From: Aphanomyces cochlioides
Taxonomy: Eukaryota > Oomycota > Saprolegniomycetes > Saprolegniales > Verrucalvaceae
NCBI GenBank assembly: GCA_019828595.1
Contig: JAHQRK010000008.1
Coordinates: 2,356,001-2,420,000 of the forward strand
Length of the DNA stretch: 64,000 nt
Reading direction: 5' to 3'
Shown: piece after piece, positions 9,395-20,150 of the stretch
Layout: the number at the start of each line of letters is the position of its first letter
How positions within the stretch are numbered: position 1 is the first letter of the stretch
Made by a program: the position numbers and the translations under genes
Notes under the pieces: generated by a model
What the model was told of the DNA's origin: nothing
The model's database searches: none
Seen by the model: the letters and a program-made list of their open reading frames with translations, nothing else

Positions 9395-10412
9395 ATCTAT
9401 AGAAATCCAAGTACGATAGACATTTCAAATGTGTGAGATTTATCCAGTCAATGAAGATTCGTAGAGGGGAATTATCTCACCAAGATTGAAGATTGCAATC
9501 TGTTTGACAGAATTTCTTGAAGAGCTTTCAATCGTATCCTGAATCGACTCAAGCTGCAGGTAGCTCTTATGGCTTTAGAGTTTATCCTTTAGATTTCACT
9601 TTACCACTTATGCCCATAGTCTATGGGGCATCTTGGCTCTAGATTCGAAATTCATCGTGGATGCTCTGCTGCTTTATCCTCTTAATCGGTGTCTACAGCT
9701 TTAGCTGGAAACTCCAGTGTATCCTAGCTTAGAATACATCATCAAGGTAGCACTACACTGTAATAGGGGCGTGCTGATGATGAGATATATACACTTGGTC
9801 CTGTCTTAATTTTCGTTCTCCAAGTTGCCGACGATGGACATTTGAAAGATGTGAAACAAAGTCATATTGGAAGGCAGCTTTGCTAACGATTGTTTACCCA
9901 TTGTGAGCCATCCAAGCCGCTCTCTATGACCAACAATGCGAGCAGGGGCTGTGGTGCCATCTACGTGACTCGGTATGGGAAACAGACGATAGACATTTGA
10001 AATATGTGAAACATTCTTTCTTTCCCATCATATTGTCTTTTCCAAACAAAATAGATCTTAAAAGTCACTTTTGTTTAGGTAGTTAAGAGCAATTTCGTAT
10101 TTAACCGAATAACTCTGACACGAGACAGGCTCCATGAAAAAACGTTGAAGCTGTTGTATTTTAATTGAAATATTTTATTACCATACAAATATCAAGTTAT
10201 TTTTTGTTAGTTCTGACGATTTGCCATTCTATTACACTGTGTCAATGAATGAATGGTGTCGAGGGATGGATGGCCAGGCATCCAGGGCCTGCTGGTGCGT
10301 CGCTGCTGCCATAAGATGACATCTGCTGTCGTGAGTTGGTGTCCAATCCCTACAAAGTCCCACCGGTTGTTGGTCTGTCGCTTGGCTTTCATTTTACTTT
10401 TGACAGCCATCC
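9395..10412. other. Gene-free stretch between SMYD copies B and C
   Basis: No coding frame supported. Three copies of the dispersed motif lie at about 9414-9437, 9832-9855 and 9987-10011, all on the plus strand. The rest shows no recognisable element. Confidence 0.5.
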
Positions 10413-11831
10413 ATGGAATTCGACGCCCCTTCCTTCGCTGACGCCCCTGTCGCTTTGGCCAAGACTATCACGGCCACCGCTGCGTTGACTGCTGGTCAAG
10501 TGATTTTCGCTGAATCGGCTGTCGTGGCTTCGGCTGGCGGTGTCGAACCTGATGATGGTTTCCACGAAGAAGGCTGCGAAGACGAAGAATGCGCCGGCTG
10601 CGCTGAAATCGACGAAGAAGATGCCAAGGACACTTTGGACGAAGACGAAATCGACAAGGTCAGTGCCTACGTCGTTGGAAACTTCGATGCGTTGATGGAA
10701 ACGTGCGAGCCAGTGGAAGCTCTCGTTGCTGTCGACGTGCGCAAGAATTTGTTCAAATTGTTCTACTTGATCGAACAACCTGACCACGCCGCGTTGTTGA
10801 GCCAACTCTTGGCCTTGGACGTTGTCCAAAACAATGTCGCCAGCCACGTGGATGCCGCCAAAGTTTTGCGTGAAGTCCACAGCGGCGTCATCCCTGCCGC
10901 CTTGTCCGACGACCAAGTGGCTCATTTGATCGGCGTGATCCACAAACACAGCATTCCCCTCGATGACTTGGACGGCTCGGGTTTGTTCTTGTATGTCCCT
11001 AAGCTCAAGCACAACTGCACGCCCAACGCCACGTACACTGACGCTGGTGCTTCCGTGTGGGTGACTGCCATCAAGCCTATTGCTGCTGGCGAAGACATCA
11101 CGGTCGACTTCTTCGACACGCATTTCATGCCTGCCGCCGAGCGCGCCATCGTCTTGGCTGAAGAAGGCTACGAATGCTCGTGCGGTGTCTGCAACGGCAC
11201 GGCTCCTGATTTGACCCGCTCGTTCAAGTGCAAGTCTTGCCCTACTGGTATCGTCAACCCCACCAAGAACGTCTTTGCCTGCGCTTCGTGCGGCGCCAAG
11301 TTCGACGACGAAACGATCGCTGCTGTTGAAATGGAAGAAACCACTCTCTTGACCGACTTGGAAATCGAAAGCTTGGAACAAATGAACGCGCTCATTCAAG
11401 GCTCGCACCTCCACCGTTATCACCACATCTTCTACTCGGCCATGGAAGCCTTGCTTGAAGACGACGCTGATGACGAAGACGACGAAGAAGACGACGAAAA
11501 CGAAGAAGAAACCACGACTGGCTTGACAGACGAACAATCTTTGGCTGTCTTGAACGACGAATTGGCTGCTTTCAATTACGTCGTGCCCTTCGCTCACTCT
11601 GAAAAGGTCGCCTTGTACGACTCGATTGCTCAAGCCCACCTTGGCTTGGGTCAAATCGAAAAGGCCACCGAAGCTTACACGCAAGCCCATGCCATTAGCC
11701 AAACCGTGTTTGGCCCTGATGCCAAGAACACCCAATTGTTCCACCGTTTGATGACCAACACGCCGACGACACCTGAAGAAATCGCCGCTGCGTATGGCTT
11801 TGAATTGGACGACGGAGAAGACGATGAATAA
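10413..11831 (+). CDS. SMYD-like SET-domain protein, copy C
   Basis: This is a single-exon gene of 472 residues starting MEFDAPSF. It has the same order of parts as copies A and B: GQVIFAES, GCEDEECAGC, GSGLFLYVPKLKHNCTPN, PIAAGEDITVDFFDTHF, cysteine pairs (CSCGVC, CKSC, ACASCG) and a TPR-like C-terminus. It differs by an acidic insert of about 20 residues (roughly 350-370, rich in Asp and Glu) before the TPR-like part and an acidic tail. The SET histidine-containing motif reads KHNC instead of KHSC. It is probably an active or recently active protein methyltransferase; the substrate is unknown. A motif copy lies at 12018-12041. Confidence 0.85.
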   Translation: MEFDAPSFADAPVALAKTITATAALTAGQVIFAESAVVASAGGVEPDDGFHEEGCEDEECAGCAEIDEEDAKDTLDEDEIDKVSAYVVGNFDALMETCEPVEALVAVDVRKNLFKLFYLIEQPDHAALLSQLLALDVVQNNVASHVDAAKVLREVHSGVIPAALSDDQVAHLIGVIHKHSIPLDDLDGSGLFLYVPKLKHNCTPNATYTDAGASVWVTAIKPIAAGEDITVDFFDTHFMPAAERAIVLAEEGYECSCGVCNGTAPDLTRSFKCKSCPTGIVNPTKNVFACASCGAKFDDETIAAVEMEETTLLTDLEIESLEQMNALIQGSHLHRYHHIFYSAMEALLEDDADDEDDEEDDENEEETTTGLTDEQSLAVLNDELAAFNYVVPFAHSEKVALYDSIAQAHLGLGQIEKATEAYTQAHAISQTVFGPDAKNTQLFHRLMTNTPTTPEEIAAAYGFELDDGEDDE

Positions 11832-12652
11832 AGAGTTAAGTTAAAAAGATATACAAGACGAGCACTACGCTGGTATTCACTTTGCTATTTTCTCTCACCA
11901 TGCACCGATCGAGTAATCGTTAGAAATCCTGTCTAGAGGTTTTTAGTTCACTGAGAGACTCGTATTTCTGCAGTTGGAACGCCTAAGCTGACAGGAATCT
12001 GCTCTTGTGGCTCGTTAGATGGACACTTCATACTTGTGATATTTCAAATGACGACCTGAAGCCCTGGATTTCCAAACTTTCGCAATCCATCGTTCAAACT
12101 ACAGCATGACCTTTTTGTCTTCATCGAGCGATTTTCCACGTTGTTTCAGAAGATACTCAAAGTAATATCACAACTTTGAAATGTCTTCAAGACATCTTGC
12201 TACCTGGCGGACATTTCTTATTGCGTCTTCTTAAACTTGACAACTTTGACTTGCGATTTAAGTCGCTGTGTATCCCATCTCTCATCGCTGTCCCCAACAA
12301 ACCACTCGGAAAGATCTCCTTGGATCGACATCTCAATCATGGAAACATCGTTTGGAACCGCCACCATAACCTCAATGCCATGAATGTTCACGTCCAAGTT
12401 GTCGAAAGCATCGAGCGACCTTTTTTACATTGTGTCATCATAAAAAAGCGTATTTTTCAAAATTTTGGAGTCCTATACATTTTCTTATTGCGAATGCAAC
12501 TCAAATCAAATGCTCTTCATAAAATGATGAAAATATTACAAAAATGTATGTCATTTTAGACTGTAAAATACAATAATCTGTAATAATATATATATTCCTT
12601 TGCATATTTGATAAATTATGAAGCCGGTGTGAACCTTCTTTTGACATATAAT
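11832..12652. other. Flank with motif copies and a CRN tail
   Basis: Contains the dispersed motif at 12018-12041 (plus) and 12162-12190 (minus), and the CRN tail fragment listed separately. The stretch 12100-12195 is homologous, reverse-complemented, to the sequence just after the CRN gene end at 29580, so the duplicated block carried its 3' flank. The A/T-rich part 12433-12652 shows nothing. Confidence 0.5.
12205..12432 (-). pseudogene. CRN-family C-terminal fragment
   Basis: Read on the minus strand, this matches the last 65-70 residues of the CRN P-loop family seen at 25437 and 29579: the segment corresponding to GIEVMVAVP, MIEMSIQGDLSEWF and the basic VKVVKFKK end. Nothing upstream of that survives; the homology stops abruptly in A/T-rich DNA. 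It is a relic of duplication, not a gene. Confidence 0.75.
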
Positions 12653-12935
12653 AGAGAGTTTGCGCAAAATGTGATTATACTATAGACTTGACTATAGTGA
12701 TAAAGTTTTACAAGTACCTTTGATACTTAATTTTGTATAGTCGAAATGCCATAGTCATCTTGACTATAAATCGACTTTCAAGCCCCTTCATAATCATCGA
12801 GAATACCTCCATGTTTTGGAAACTCTCAATAATAAATCAATCATAATGATAAGTATTTCAGAGGTTCCTCTTTTCTTTCCACAACGGTCCAGCCAGTCAA
12901 TCTCAAGACTTCCCAACAAACTGAGTGCCATCAGC

Positions 12936-13706
12936 ATGGTCGAATCCTCGCTAGAAGTCCCCGTCGATCAAGATGCCGCGCCGCTTACACCTGTCGAAGA
13001 CATGAAGAAGGAGAGGAAGACAAGATTTTCTTACAAAGAAGCCGATGATATCAAGTTGCTGCAAGAGATCCTCAGCGACGACGGCCTCTTTGTCGATGGC
13101 GCGAAGGAGGTCTTGCAGTGGCATGGTATCCACAAACGACTGCATAGTGGCGGAATGGACGTTAGTGAGCATAGTCTCAAGCGTCGCCTCAAAACAATCT
13201 ACGAATCGTTCTGCTCGGCAGAACGTGCGTCCAAATCAGCGTCAGGTACGACTTCTTTATTCAATTTAGGTTAAAGCTTGTAACTAGGTGTTGAAGAGTC
13301 TGTCGACGAAAAGACTCAACTGCTTCAAGAGTATCACGACCTCTTTTGCGAGCGGCAGGCCGTCGAAGTTGAAAAGAAGCGGTCGACGAATGATCGTGAT
13401 AAAAGAAATGAAGAAGGAGGTCGTGCGATTCGAGACGCTGCATTAAACAGCGTCGAACGTAATGCCGATCACGACGACGAGAAGGATTTAACAAAATTCG
13501 ACGTCAACGAGTACCTCAAGGAGACTCTACGCGTGCGTGTGATGGAACACGAGGATCAAGCAGACTTGAAGCGCCGGCGCTTGGATCTTGACAACCGCCT
13601 CATCTCGTTGCAGGAGAATATGATTGAATTACAGAAGGAAGCGACAAGAATGCAGCATGAGACCATGAAGATCATGACAGCGCTGATCGATAAGATTCAA
13701 AAATAA
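12936..13706 (+). CDS. Harbinger Myb/SANT-like partner protein
   Basis: The gene has two exons, 12936-13245 and 13288-13706, with a 42-nt intron starting GTACG and ending CTAG; without it the first exon stops at 13274. The start at MVESSLEV is preferred over an upstream in-frame ATG at 12816. Residues about 25-100 form a Myb/SANT-like trihelix region (FSYKEADDIKLLQEI, then LQWHGIHKRLH), the usual DNA-binding part of this partner. The C-terminal half is highly charged and predicted coiled coil (LKRRRLDLDNRLISLQENM). In PIF/Harbinger elements the partner binds the terminal repeats and brings in the nuclease. The same gene in decayed form occurs at 20151 and 23120. Confidence 0.8.
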
Positions 13707-13872
13707 TATAATGTTAGTCGCAAAATATATTATTAGCGCTATTAATATAAATATTTAATCAAATTTAAATACGTTATGATGTTTGTATACTATTTAATTG
13801 TGACAGCTAGTAATTAAATTCCTTCTATACATTTAAATAAGTACAGTGCAGTTAAAAAATATCGAACACATT

Positions 13873-15036
13873 TTATTCATTGAGATATTCTTCCAAAGAC
13901 GGCGGGACAAGGTTGAAGAATTGGCTCGTTTGGTTGCCGCCGTTGACGCATGCAAGGCAATTGGTGAGAAGAACGCCGATGAGGTACATCTTGGCAACTG
14001 GGGAGAGGAAGACCTTCAGATTTTTCTTGTAGTCTAGAAAAGCCCAGTGCCGCAATATGCCAGCAAAGCACCATTCGACTGATACCCGCACCGAGCTCAT
14101 CTTCTTGTTGAAAGCGGCTTGCGCTTGAGTAACGATCGCGCCCTTGTATGGGCTAAGAAGCCATGGACGGAGAGGATAGGCAGGGTCGCCATAGATGTAG
14201 GTTCCAGTCGACGCATGCGACAGCCACTTGTGGCCAATTCGGCTTTCTTTTAGCAGTATAACGTCGTGTCGGCGGCCTTCGATGGGGCCGTACATCGATA
14301 CAATAAGACCGTTTGCTAGAGTCACGCTTTGGAACTTGATAGAATGAACTCGTTTATGTCCATTATACGCTTGTCGCTGAAAATATGTTGGACGCGATAT
14401 TGGCCGTACCGTGCCGTCAATAAAAGCAGCGCAAGGTGTATCAATCCCAGTCTTTCTGGAAATAGCTTGACTTGATGAAGCTGTACAAGTCGCCACGAGG
14501 GTAGCGTCGAACTCGATTTTCGTTTTGTATTTCGTGTAGAGTAAATTCAATACATGAGAAAAGATCCTACAAAGCTCAGACGGTTCTCTACTAAACAACA
14601 TCGAGAGCTCTATCCATCGATTCTGATAACTCATGCGACGCAAGAGAACCAATAGTCCATCTAAAGCACTTACTTTGAGTCTACTCGTCGTAATAAGCAC
14701 CTCTGGCAGAGGCATACTGGCAAGTAGACGAGATATCTCGTCTTTTTGAAACCTGAATAACGCCAGGCACGTCTGGTCGCACACAGTATTCAGCTTGAAT
14801 CGCTCTTGTGGAATCATAAGTCTTTCGCGAATTGAGCGTCGGAGCAGCAAGAAGATCAGGTCATCATTGCTCGCAGCAAGGAGCACAAGCATGGTCGGAT
14901 TCATTCTTCTGCACCAAGGAAATGCACTTGTGAACGAATGGTCCAGAGAAATACGAGCTGAATTACCTCTCTCATTTGCATTCATATCTATAGTCAATTT
15001 TATAGTTGATTTTGCGTGCGCAATCGCCATTTGCAT
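13873..15036 (-). CDS. PIF/Harbinger DDE nuclease
   Basis: This is an intact 387-residue ORF. The nuclease core carries AAFIDGTVRPI (first Asp), IYGDPAYPLRPW (second Asp) and SVRVSVEWCF (Glu), with YNGHKRVHSIKFQ and GPIEGRRHD between them, the standard DDE_Tnp_4 pattern. The N-terminal about 100 residues precede a probable helix-turn-helix region around RIFSHVLNLLY. The true start may be internal (MNPTMLVLL near residue 45). It works with the Myb/SANT-like protein encoded convergently in the same element to excise and insert at 3-bp targets. No frame break is seen. Confidence 0.9.
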   Translation of the reverse strand: MQMAIAHAKSTIKLTIDMNANERGNSARISLDHSFTSAFPWCRRMNPTMLVLLAASNDDLIFLLLRRSIRERLMIPQERFKLNTVCDQTCLALFRFQKDEISRLLASMPLPEVLITTSRLKVSALDGLLVLLRRMSYQNRWIELSMLFSREPSELCRIFSHVLNLLYTKYKTKIEFDATLVATCTASSSQAISRKTGIDTPCAAFIDGTVRPISRPTYFQRQAYNGHKRVHSIKFQSVTLANGLIVSMYGPIEGRRHDVILLKESRIGHKWLSHASTGTYIYGDPAYPLRPWLLSPYKGAIVTQAQAAFNKKMSSVRVSVEWCFAGILRHWAFLDYKKNLKVFLSPVAKMYLIGVLLTNCLACVNGGNQTSQFFNLVPPSLEEYLNE

Positions 15037-15112
15037 TGAATTATACTATAGACTTGACTATGCACTATAGTATAATCTATAGTATAATCTTGATTTGCGC
15101 AAAGTCTCTAAT

Positions 15113-16429
15113 ATTGAGTGACATATGAGTTTGTCATGCAATTCCATTGGTCGATGAACACCAACTCATGAGACACATGGAAAATGCTCATTTGTTGACT
15201 TGACGTTTGTATGTAAAAATTGCTGATTTGTTGACTTGACGTTTGTATGTAAAAATTACTCTCGTACTTAGTCTCGTACTTACTGATAAGTCGTTCGTGT
15301 TATCTGTGCAAGTACTGGCATTTTTGCACAACAAAACAGGGAAACTATTGAGGCCAATTCGAAGTAAAATAAGAAAGAAGTGAGTAAGGAGTGCGAAGTA
15401 AATGCCGTCTCCTTAGTTTCAAAATAATATGATCTCTGATTGGATAATTTATTTTTCTTTCGGTACGAGTCGACGGTTTTTGTCAGGACATGATTTATCT
15501 CCTGACGAAAAAAAATATTCGTCAGTCAACAGTAGCCAATCAGAATTTTGTACTTCGAACTGGGCCTGAATCAAATTCAAAATTCATAGTATGGCTTCAA
15601 ACATTTCATGTGTGTGATCAAATCTTTGTTATTTCCAAAGCAAAACGCTCCACCCAGGGGCGTAGCCCTGGCCTCACCCTAGTGTTGCGTTAGAGCCTTA
15701 AGTAATAGATTGGACGACTGCCAAAAATCTCGCAAAGGCCTTTCGCATTTAAATTTGTGTGTCCGGATACAGTGTATTTTTTTCTTTACCAGTCCAATTT
15801 GGGATGAATAAATCCAATGATTTCCACCAAAAATCACACAAATTACATATTTTCATTGGATAAAAATATGCCTTTATAGATTTCTATTGGCTACATTATC
15901 TGGTAGCGAGAGCGGTGTCGCTTCTTGTCCAGGCCATCAACGGTACTCCTTCATGATGCTCAGGCTACGTGAAATGTTGCGTGAAAGAAACTTCATATAT
16001 TCAGGTGCCCTTCTCAAAAATCAGCAGGATTCTGTTTGGTACACAATGTATGCGTCGCAGGACGAGCCCTACTTCATCGCTACTGTTTCTCCTCCACTTT
16101 TTCCCAGCCATTCCTCCCTAGTGGAAGGACGAACTTTGTTTGTTCTAGTAGAACGTCTACAGAAAGCCCACGCCACGCTTTGCCCCGCCCGCTTTCCTTG
16201 GCCACGATGACAATCAACGCCGTTCAGAAAACGAATTTCCTCGAAACTAGATTTTGTATATTAAATTTGGGAGAATAAAATGCGTGAGTCTCTCGCAAAT
16301 TGCACATTTTGCGAAGACGATTTTTTGGTCTTCGCAAATTTGTGTGCGTACTTTTATTTGAAAAATGTCTCACGAAAAACAGGAAGAAATTTTCATTTGC
16401 GAGATTTTTGGCAGTCATCCATTGTCGAT
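15113..16429. other. Gene-free stretch with ATTGG sites
   Basis: No gene supported. It contains a 36-bp direct repeat (listed separately), several ATTGG/CCAAT sites between 15430 and 15900, and a motif-like sequence at about 15590-15625. Short open frames at 15887-16278 resemble nothing I recognise. Confidence 0.4.
15191..15257 (+). repeat. Two-copy 36-bp tandem repeat
   Basis: The unit starting tttgttgacttgacgtttg occurs at 15191-15226 and again at 15227-15257 (second copy incomplete). The shared 31 bases are identical. It lies about 80 bp outside the right end of the Harbinger element. Confidence 0.8.
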
Positions 16430-17790
16430 GATGTGACTTGAACAAAGCGAAGGACTAGACGATTTCGACTCCATCGAAGACAGACAAGATCCAAACGAGG
16501 TTGACTCCAATGCGCAGGCAACAACCACACATTGTCCAAACACTTCAAAGTCGCGTCTTCGTATTGAGCTGCCTTGATAAACTCCAGAATATCCACATCA
16601 TATCGAGCACAATGAGCGACTTGAATTGTCTCCTTGGAGTCTCGAGGATGAAGCAGTACTTCCAAACAACTTCCACTTGCATGCTTCAATTGTTGGACGA
16701 AATCCATCTCGACAACCCAACCAGTCATTTTACTGGAGTAGAGTCTTCTGGTATGATGATAAGCCAAGTAAATGACGTCGAGTCCAATCTTGTCCATGGC
16801 TAGTCTCGCAATATACTGACTCGTGAAGAATCGCATTCTATCTGGACCTTGGTCGCAAGACAAGTGATTCACACTCAACTCGCTTCGAGGTCGAGAAAAC
16901 CGCAAAGTACTACCGCAGAGTTTGGACAGTGGTCAAAACACTTGACAATGTCTTGAATGACTTTGGGCAACTCCATGCCAAACATCCACCGCACCGAGAG
17001 CCCTGCAAAGTAAAACTTGTGGTCGATCGCAGTCTTCTTGTCAGCGTTAGTCTCTAGATAAGGTTGTGCGCTTTTGAAGAAACCGTCGTCTTCGACAGCA
17101 GCACAATAGTCGTCGAGCGTCCACAGAGTCATGTCAAACCTTGAAAATCGCATGGACTCTTCCTCTTCATCTTTCGTTTTGATGTACACATTGGAGATGG
17201 TGATAGTTTGGCGATGGGCGTTGGTCCAAAACCATAATGCGTAACACCCCAAAGAGGTATGGTCCTCCGTGAAGCCGTCAAGCACAATAATGTCATCCTC
17301 TGTGTCCTCCACAAACGACAGCTTGTCGCTGGGGATGATGAGATAAGCACCACTTGGAGTGAGCCGAATGATCCGTTCAGAGACGCAATCGAGGAGATGG
17401 GTCCACAAGACGGACCGTCCCTTCTTCACTTGGTTGCAGACCCATAGCCATGTCGTGATGGATTTGCCCATTCCCGGCGGACCATTGATTCGAATGCCAC
17501 GTTCCATCTTGTCCAACGCATCCAGCATATTCTTCATGTCTTGTCGGCAGTAGATCATTTTCTCATGGAATGCAAGACTGCTCCGTCCTTCAATCTCAAG
17601 CATAGCCATTTTGTAGCATTGTCCAACTGAAATTTCATCGTGATAGTTACGCTTAGCGCTGAAGTTCAAGTTCTGGACTTGAGCATCGTCAACACAAAGA
17701 GGTAGTTGTAGTTGCTCGGGGTGCACAACTTGGACGAGAACATGAAGCACGTCTTCTATGGGAGCACATTTGAAAATATGAGACCCCAGC
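16430..17790 (-). pseudogene. CRN P-loop/nuclease pseudogene, inverted copy
   Basis: The minus strand encodes most of a CRN-family protein lacking its header. The end nearest 17790 matches the later header, followed by the P-loop GPPGMGKS, a Walker B-like DDIIVLDGF, and the nuclease-like tail (VVEMDFVQQL, LDLVCLRW, LRFVQVTS). It is the reverse complement of 27980-29335: from about 17550 to 16434 I see no difference, while the first about 200 bp carries several. Both copies share a 1-nt loss near 16900 that breaks the frame, so the break came before the duplication or was spread by gene conversion. The homology ends abruptly at about 16430, so the last part of the gene is missing. Confidence 0.8.
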
Positions 17791-18217
17791 AGACCAAATG
17801 ATGCTTAAGGGGTTTAGTTGAAGTTGGAGTTAGCTATACAGGGCGATAGAGCGTTATCTTAGCTACATTTTGACGGTTTAATATCCCCAGAACTCGTCAT
17901 GGTTATTGAGATATGGTTGTCGGCGCGACGGCCTTGCCGCGGCTTTCAATTTTTTCAATTTTTTTTATTTCACCATTGGATAATACTCGACACGAGCTAC
18001 CGATTTCTGTCGTCCAATTGGCTTAAAACGTACTGGAAGATGCTCAAACAGCAAAAATAAAAAATTAACCGGATTTTTCCGGTAAAATTTTTGATGATTT
18101 TTTTTTAAAATTGCGTTAGCCATCATTTTGTATGACGTGCCAACAAATAAACATCATTTTGTTTGTTGGCTGAGTAACATTTATTGAATCAAGTATACAT
18201 CGTGTTCAAGTGCTCAG
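17791..18217. other. Gene-free stretch
   Basis: Homopolymer-rich DNA with T runs and one ATTGG site. It may contain the downstream end of the transposon next to it, but no inverted repeat pair was found. Confidence 0.3.
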
Positions 18218-19951
18218 TTAATCATCAAGCCGCTTTCGCTTTTGTTGTTGTGCTCTGGCTCGCTTGACTCGTTTAGCAGCTTCGGTCACTACCTCATTTG
18301 GCTTGTCATAGTAGCCGCAGTTGCGAAATTGCAGTGGCACGTATGGACGAATCTTCTTGTACAAGTCTCGAGCCTTCTCAGGATTGAACCAAGGACGGTC
18401 TATCGTTTGCGCTTGCTCCCACAACATTAGCGCTCGGTCACTGTCAACAACAATTCCATCGTACGTACGTCTGAGGTCAAATCTTTTTGGTTCGTCGCTT
18501 GGGTAGCGGCGGCATTCAACAACACCAGGCTCGCTGCTTTCATTCTGAACATTTGATACTTCTGAATGCCTTGAAGATTCGAAAACAATTCGTCGACAAC
18601 TGGCTTGTAGTTGGAAAACGGCATCTCTTTATTTTCCAGGGTCACACATTTGTTTGACGATGACGAGGATTGAACAACCTGGACAATGTGATTAAATGTC
18701 CAGCAATCGGTCTTCAAAAACTTATTTCTTCTGTGGCCAAAGCCACGATCGCACCAATTTTTAGTATGTCCCTTCACAAAAAAGTTGTAGTCCACGCGAT
18801 GGAGTCTTCCGGTAAACGTTGCCATGAGCAAAAACTTGATCACATAATTGTTCTTGTTTTGGCCACCGCAGTTGTCAGCATACAGAGCTAAGGACTTATT
18901 GTCATCAAGGACTGATTTTTGCTGGAAATACTTGTCCAGCATAGAGATGGCTTCATTGCTGCCTTTGCCGCCAACCTTCTCCGAGTACACGAAATTCGTT
19001 TGTTCAGAGAGGCCAACATCAAACACGCCAAACACCGAGATACTGACAAGCGACAAAAAATACCATTGCGACGGCGTGGAGGCAGCATTGGGTAGTGTCA
19101 GATTTTGAGAATAATCCATGGTGAACACAACATAAGACTCGGAGGCTTTGCTGCAGTCTTTGTTGTAAATATGCCTAAGGGTACACATCAGATTGCGGCA
19201 AGCAAAATGATGTTTATACCTCATTTGCCTTGCTGTTTGGACATGCAAAGCAAATACTTCGGCGTCTTTCGCATCAGACATAGTGTTCTTGTATACTGTA
19301 CAAGCATCGCAGACGTTTGCTTGGGGCGATCGCACAAGAATTGCATTCGCGCTGAACGATGCGCCGAAAGGAACGCTCCGATGGCAGACGAATTCGTTCC
19401 AAGCCGGCAGCAACGAACTGTTCGTATTCGTTCAATATTGATTGCCAAGTCATATACGAAGGCAGGAAAGTGTAGAGTTTTGAGGCGACTTGTTTTAAGA
19501 CAGCACCGTCCAAAGTGGTTTTTGTTCGCACTCTGACTGGCACGACTTCGCCGACTTGTTTTGCAAAAGCCTCAAACCATTCGACGACCTTCTGGACATT
19601 GATCACATAGGCATTTTTGTTTTTCTGGTTGCCGTGTTCCTTTGCTGCCACAAGACCCTTCGCAATGCTCTGGCGACAGCGGTCAATTGTCGGGCTTGAC
19701 ACTCCAAAACACTCAGCAAACGTCGCTCGGCACACATCTCCAACAAGGGGGATTCGATAAGTAAAGCGAACTCTTGTTTTCTTGCCTGGGGTGGCTTCGT
19801 TGGGTTCTGTCTTTGATTTCCACAGCAGTGAGAGGCATGTCGCCATACAGGTTTGCTTTTCGCGCTTAGACATTAATGCCGTTGAAGCGAGAAAGTTAGA
19901 GATCTCCTTCTCTTTGCCAACTTTGCAATTTTTGTCGCACACTCCGGTCAC
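18218..19951 (-). pseudogene. ADNCGGQNKN-type transposase, frameshifted
   Basis: Three minus-strand frames in sequence make one protein: 19951 to about 19370 (N-terminal part with FGVSSPTIDRCRQSI, a helix-turn-helix-like stretch), about 19370 to 18480 (VCDACTVYKN zinc-like pair, FTMDYSQNLTLPN, LYADNCGGQNKNNYV, KGHTKNWCDRGFGH) and 18475 to 18218 (RPYVPLQF, basic tail). The DYS and ADNCGGQNKN motifs look like the two Asp positions of a retroviral-integrase-like fold and recur in a family common in oomycetes and algae (I believe classed as DUF7869). Two frame changes, the second near an A run at 18484, suggest a dead copy or sequence errors. Family naming is from memory. Confidence 0.6.
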
Positions 19952-20150
19952 TCAGATTTAAGATTAGATGGACGAAAATTCTCCAAAAATTGATAACCCT
20001 CGAAAACATGTAACGTTACTTTAACATTGTAAACTGTCCTAGTCCCAAAAGCTTTTCGCCTCTGAATCTTAAACGAGATAAGTTTAAGATGGGCCAAAGG
20101 AACAGGATACAAGTCACTTCCCATTCATCACTTGAAGACACAACGATGCA

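Larger units (their letters stand above)
12653..15109. mobile_element. Complete PIF/Harbinger transposon
   Basis: Terminal inverted repeats begin AGAGAnTTTGCGCAAA at 12653 and end with the reverse complement at 15109; inner parts share GATTATACTATAGA. The 3-bp duplications read AAT at 12650-12652 and 15110-15112. The interior carries the two convergent genes normal for this superfamily, a Myb/SANT-like protein on the plus strand and the DDE nuclease on the minus strand, 166 bp apart at their 3' ends. Both appear intact, so this could be an autonomous copy. Confidence 0.88.
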
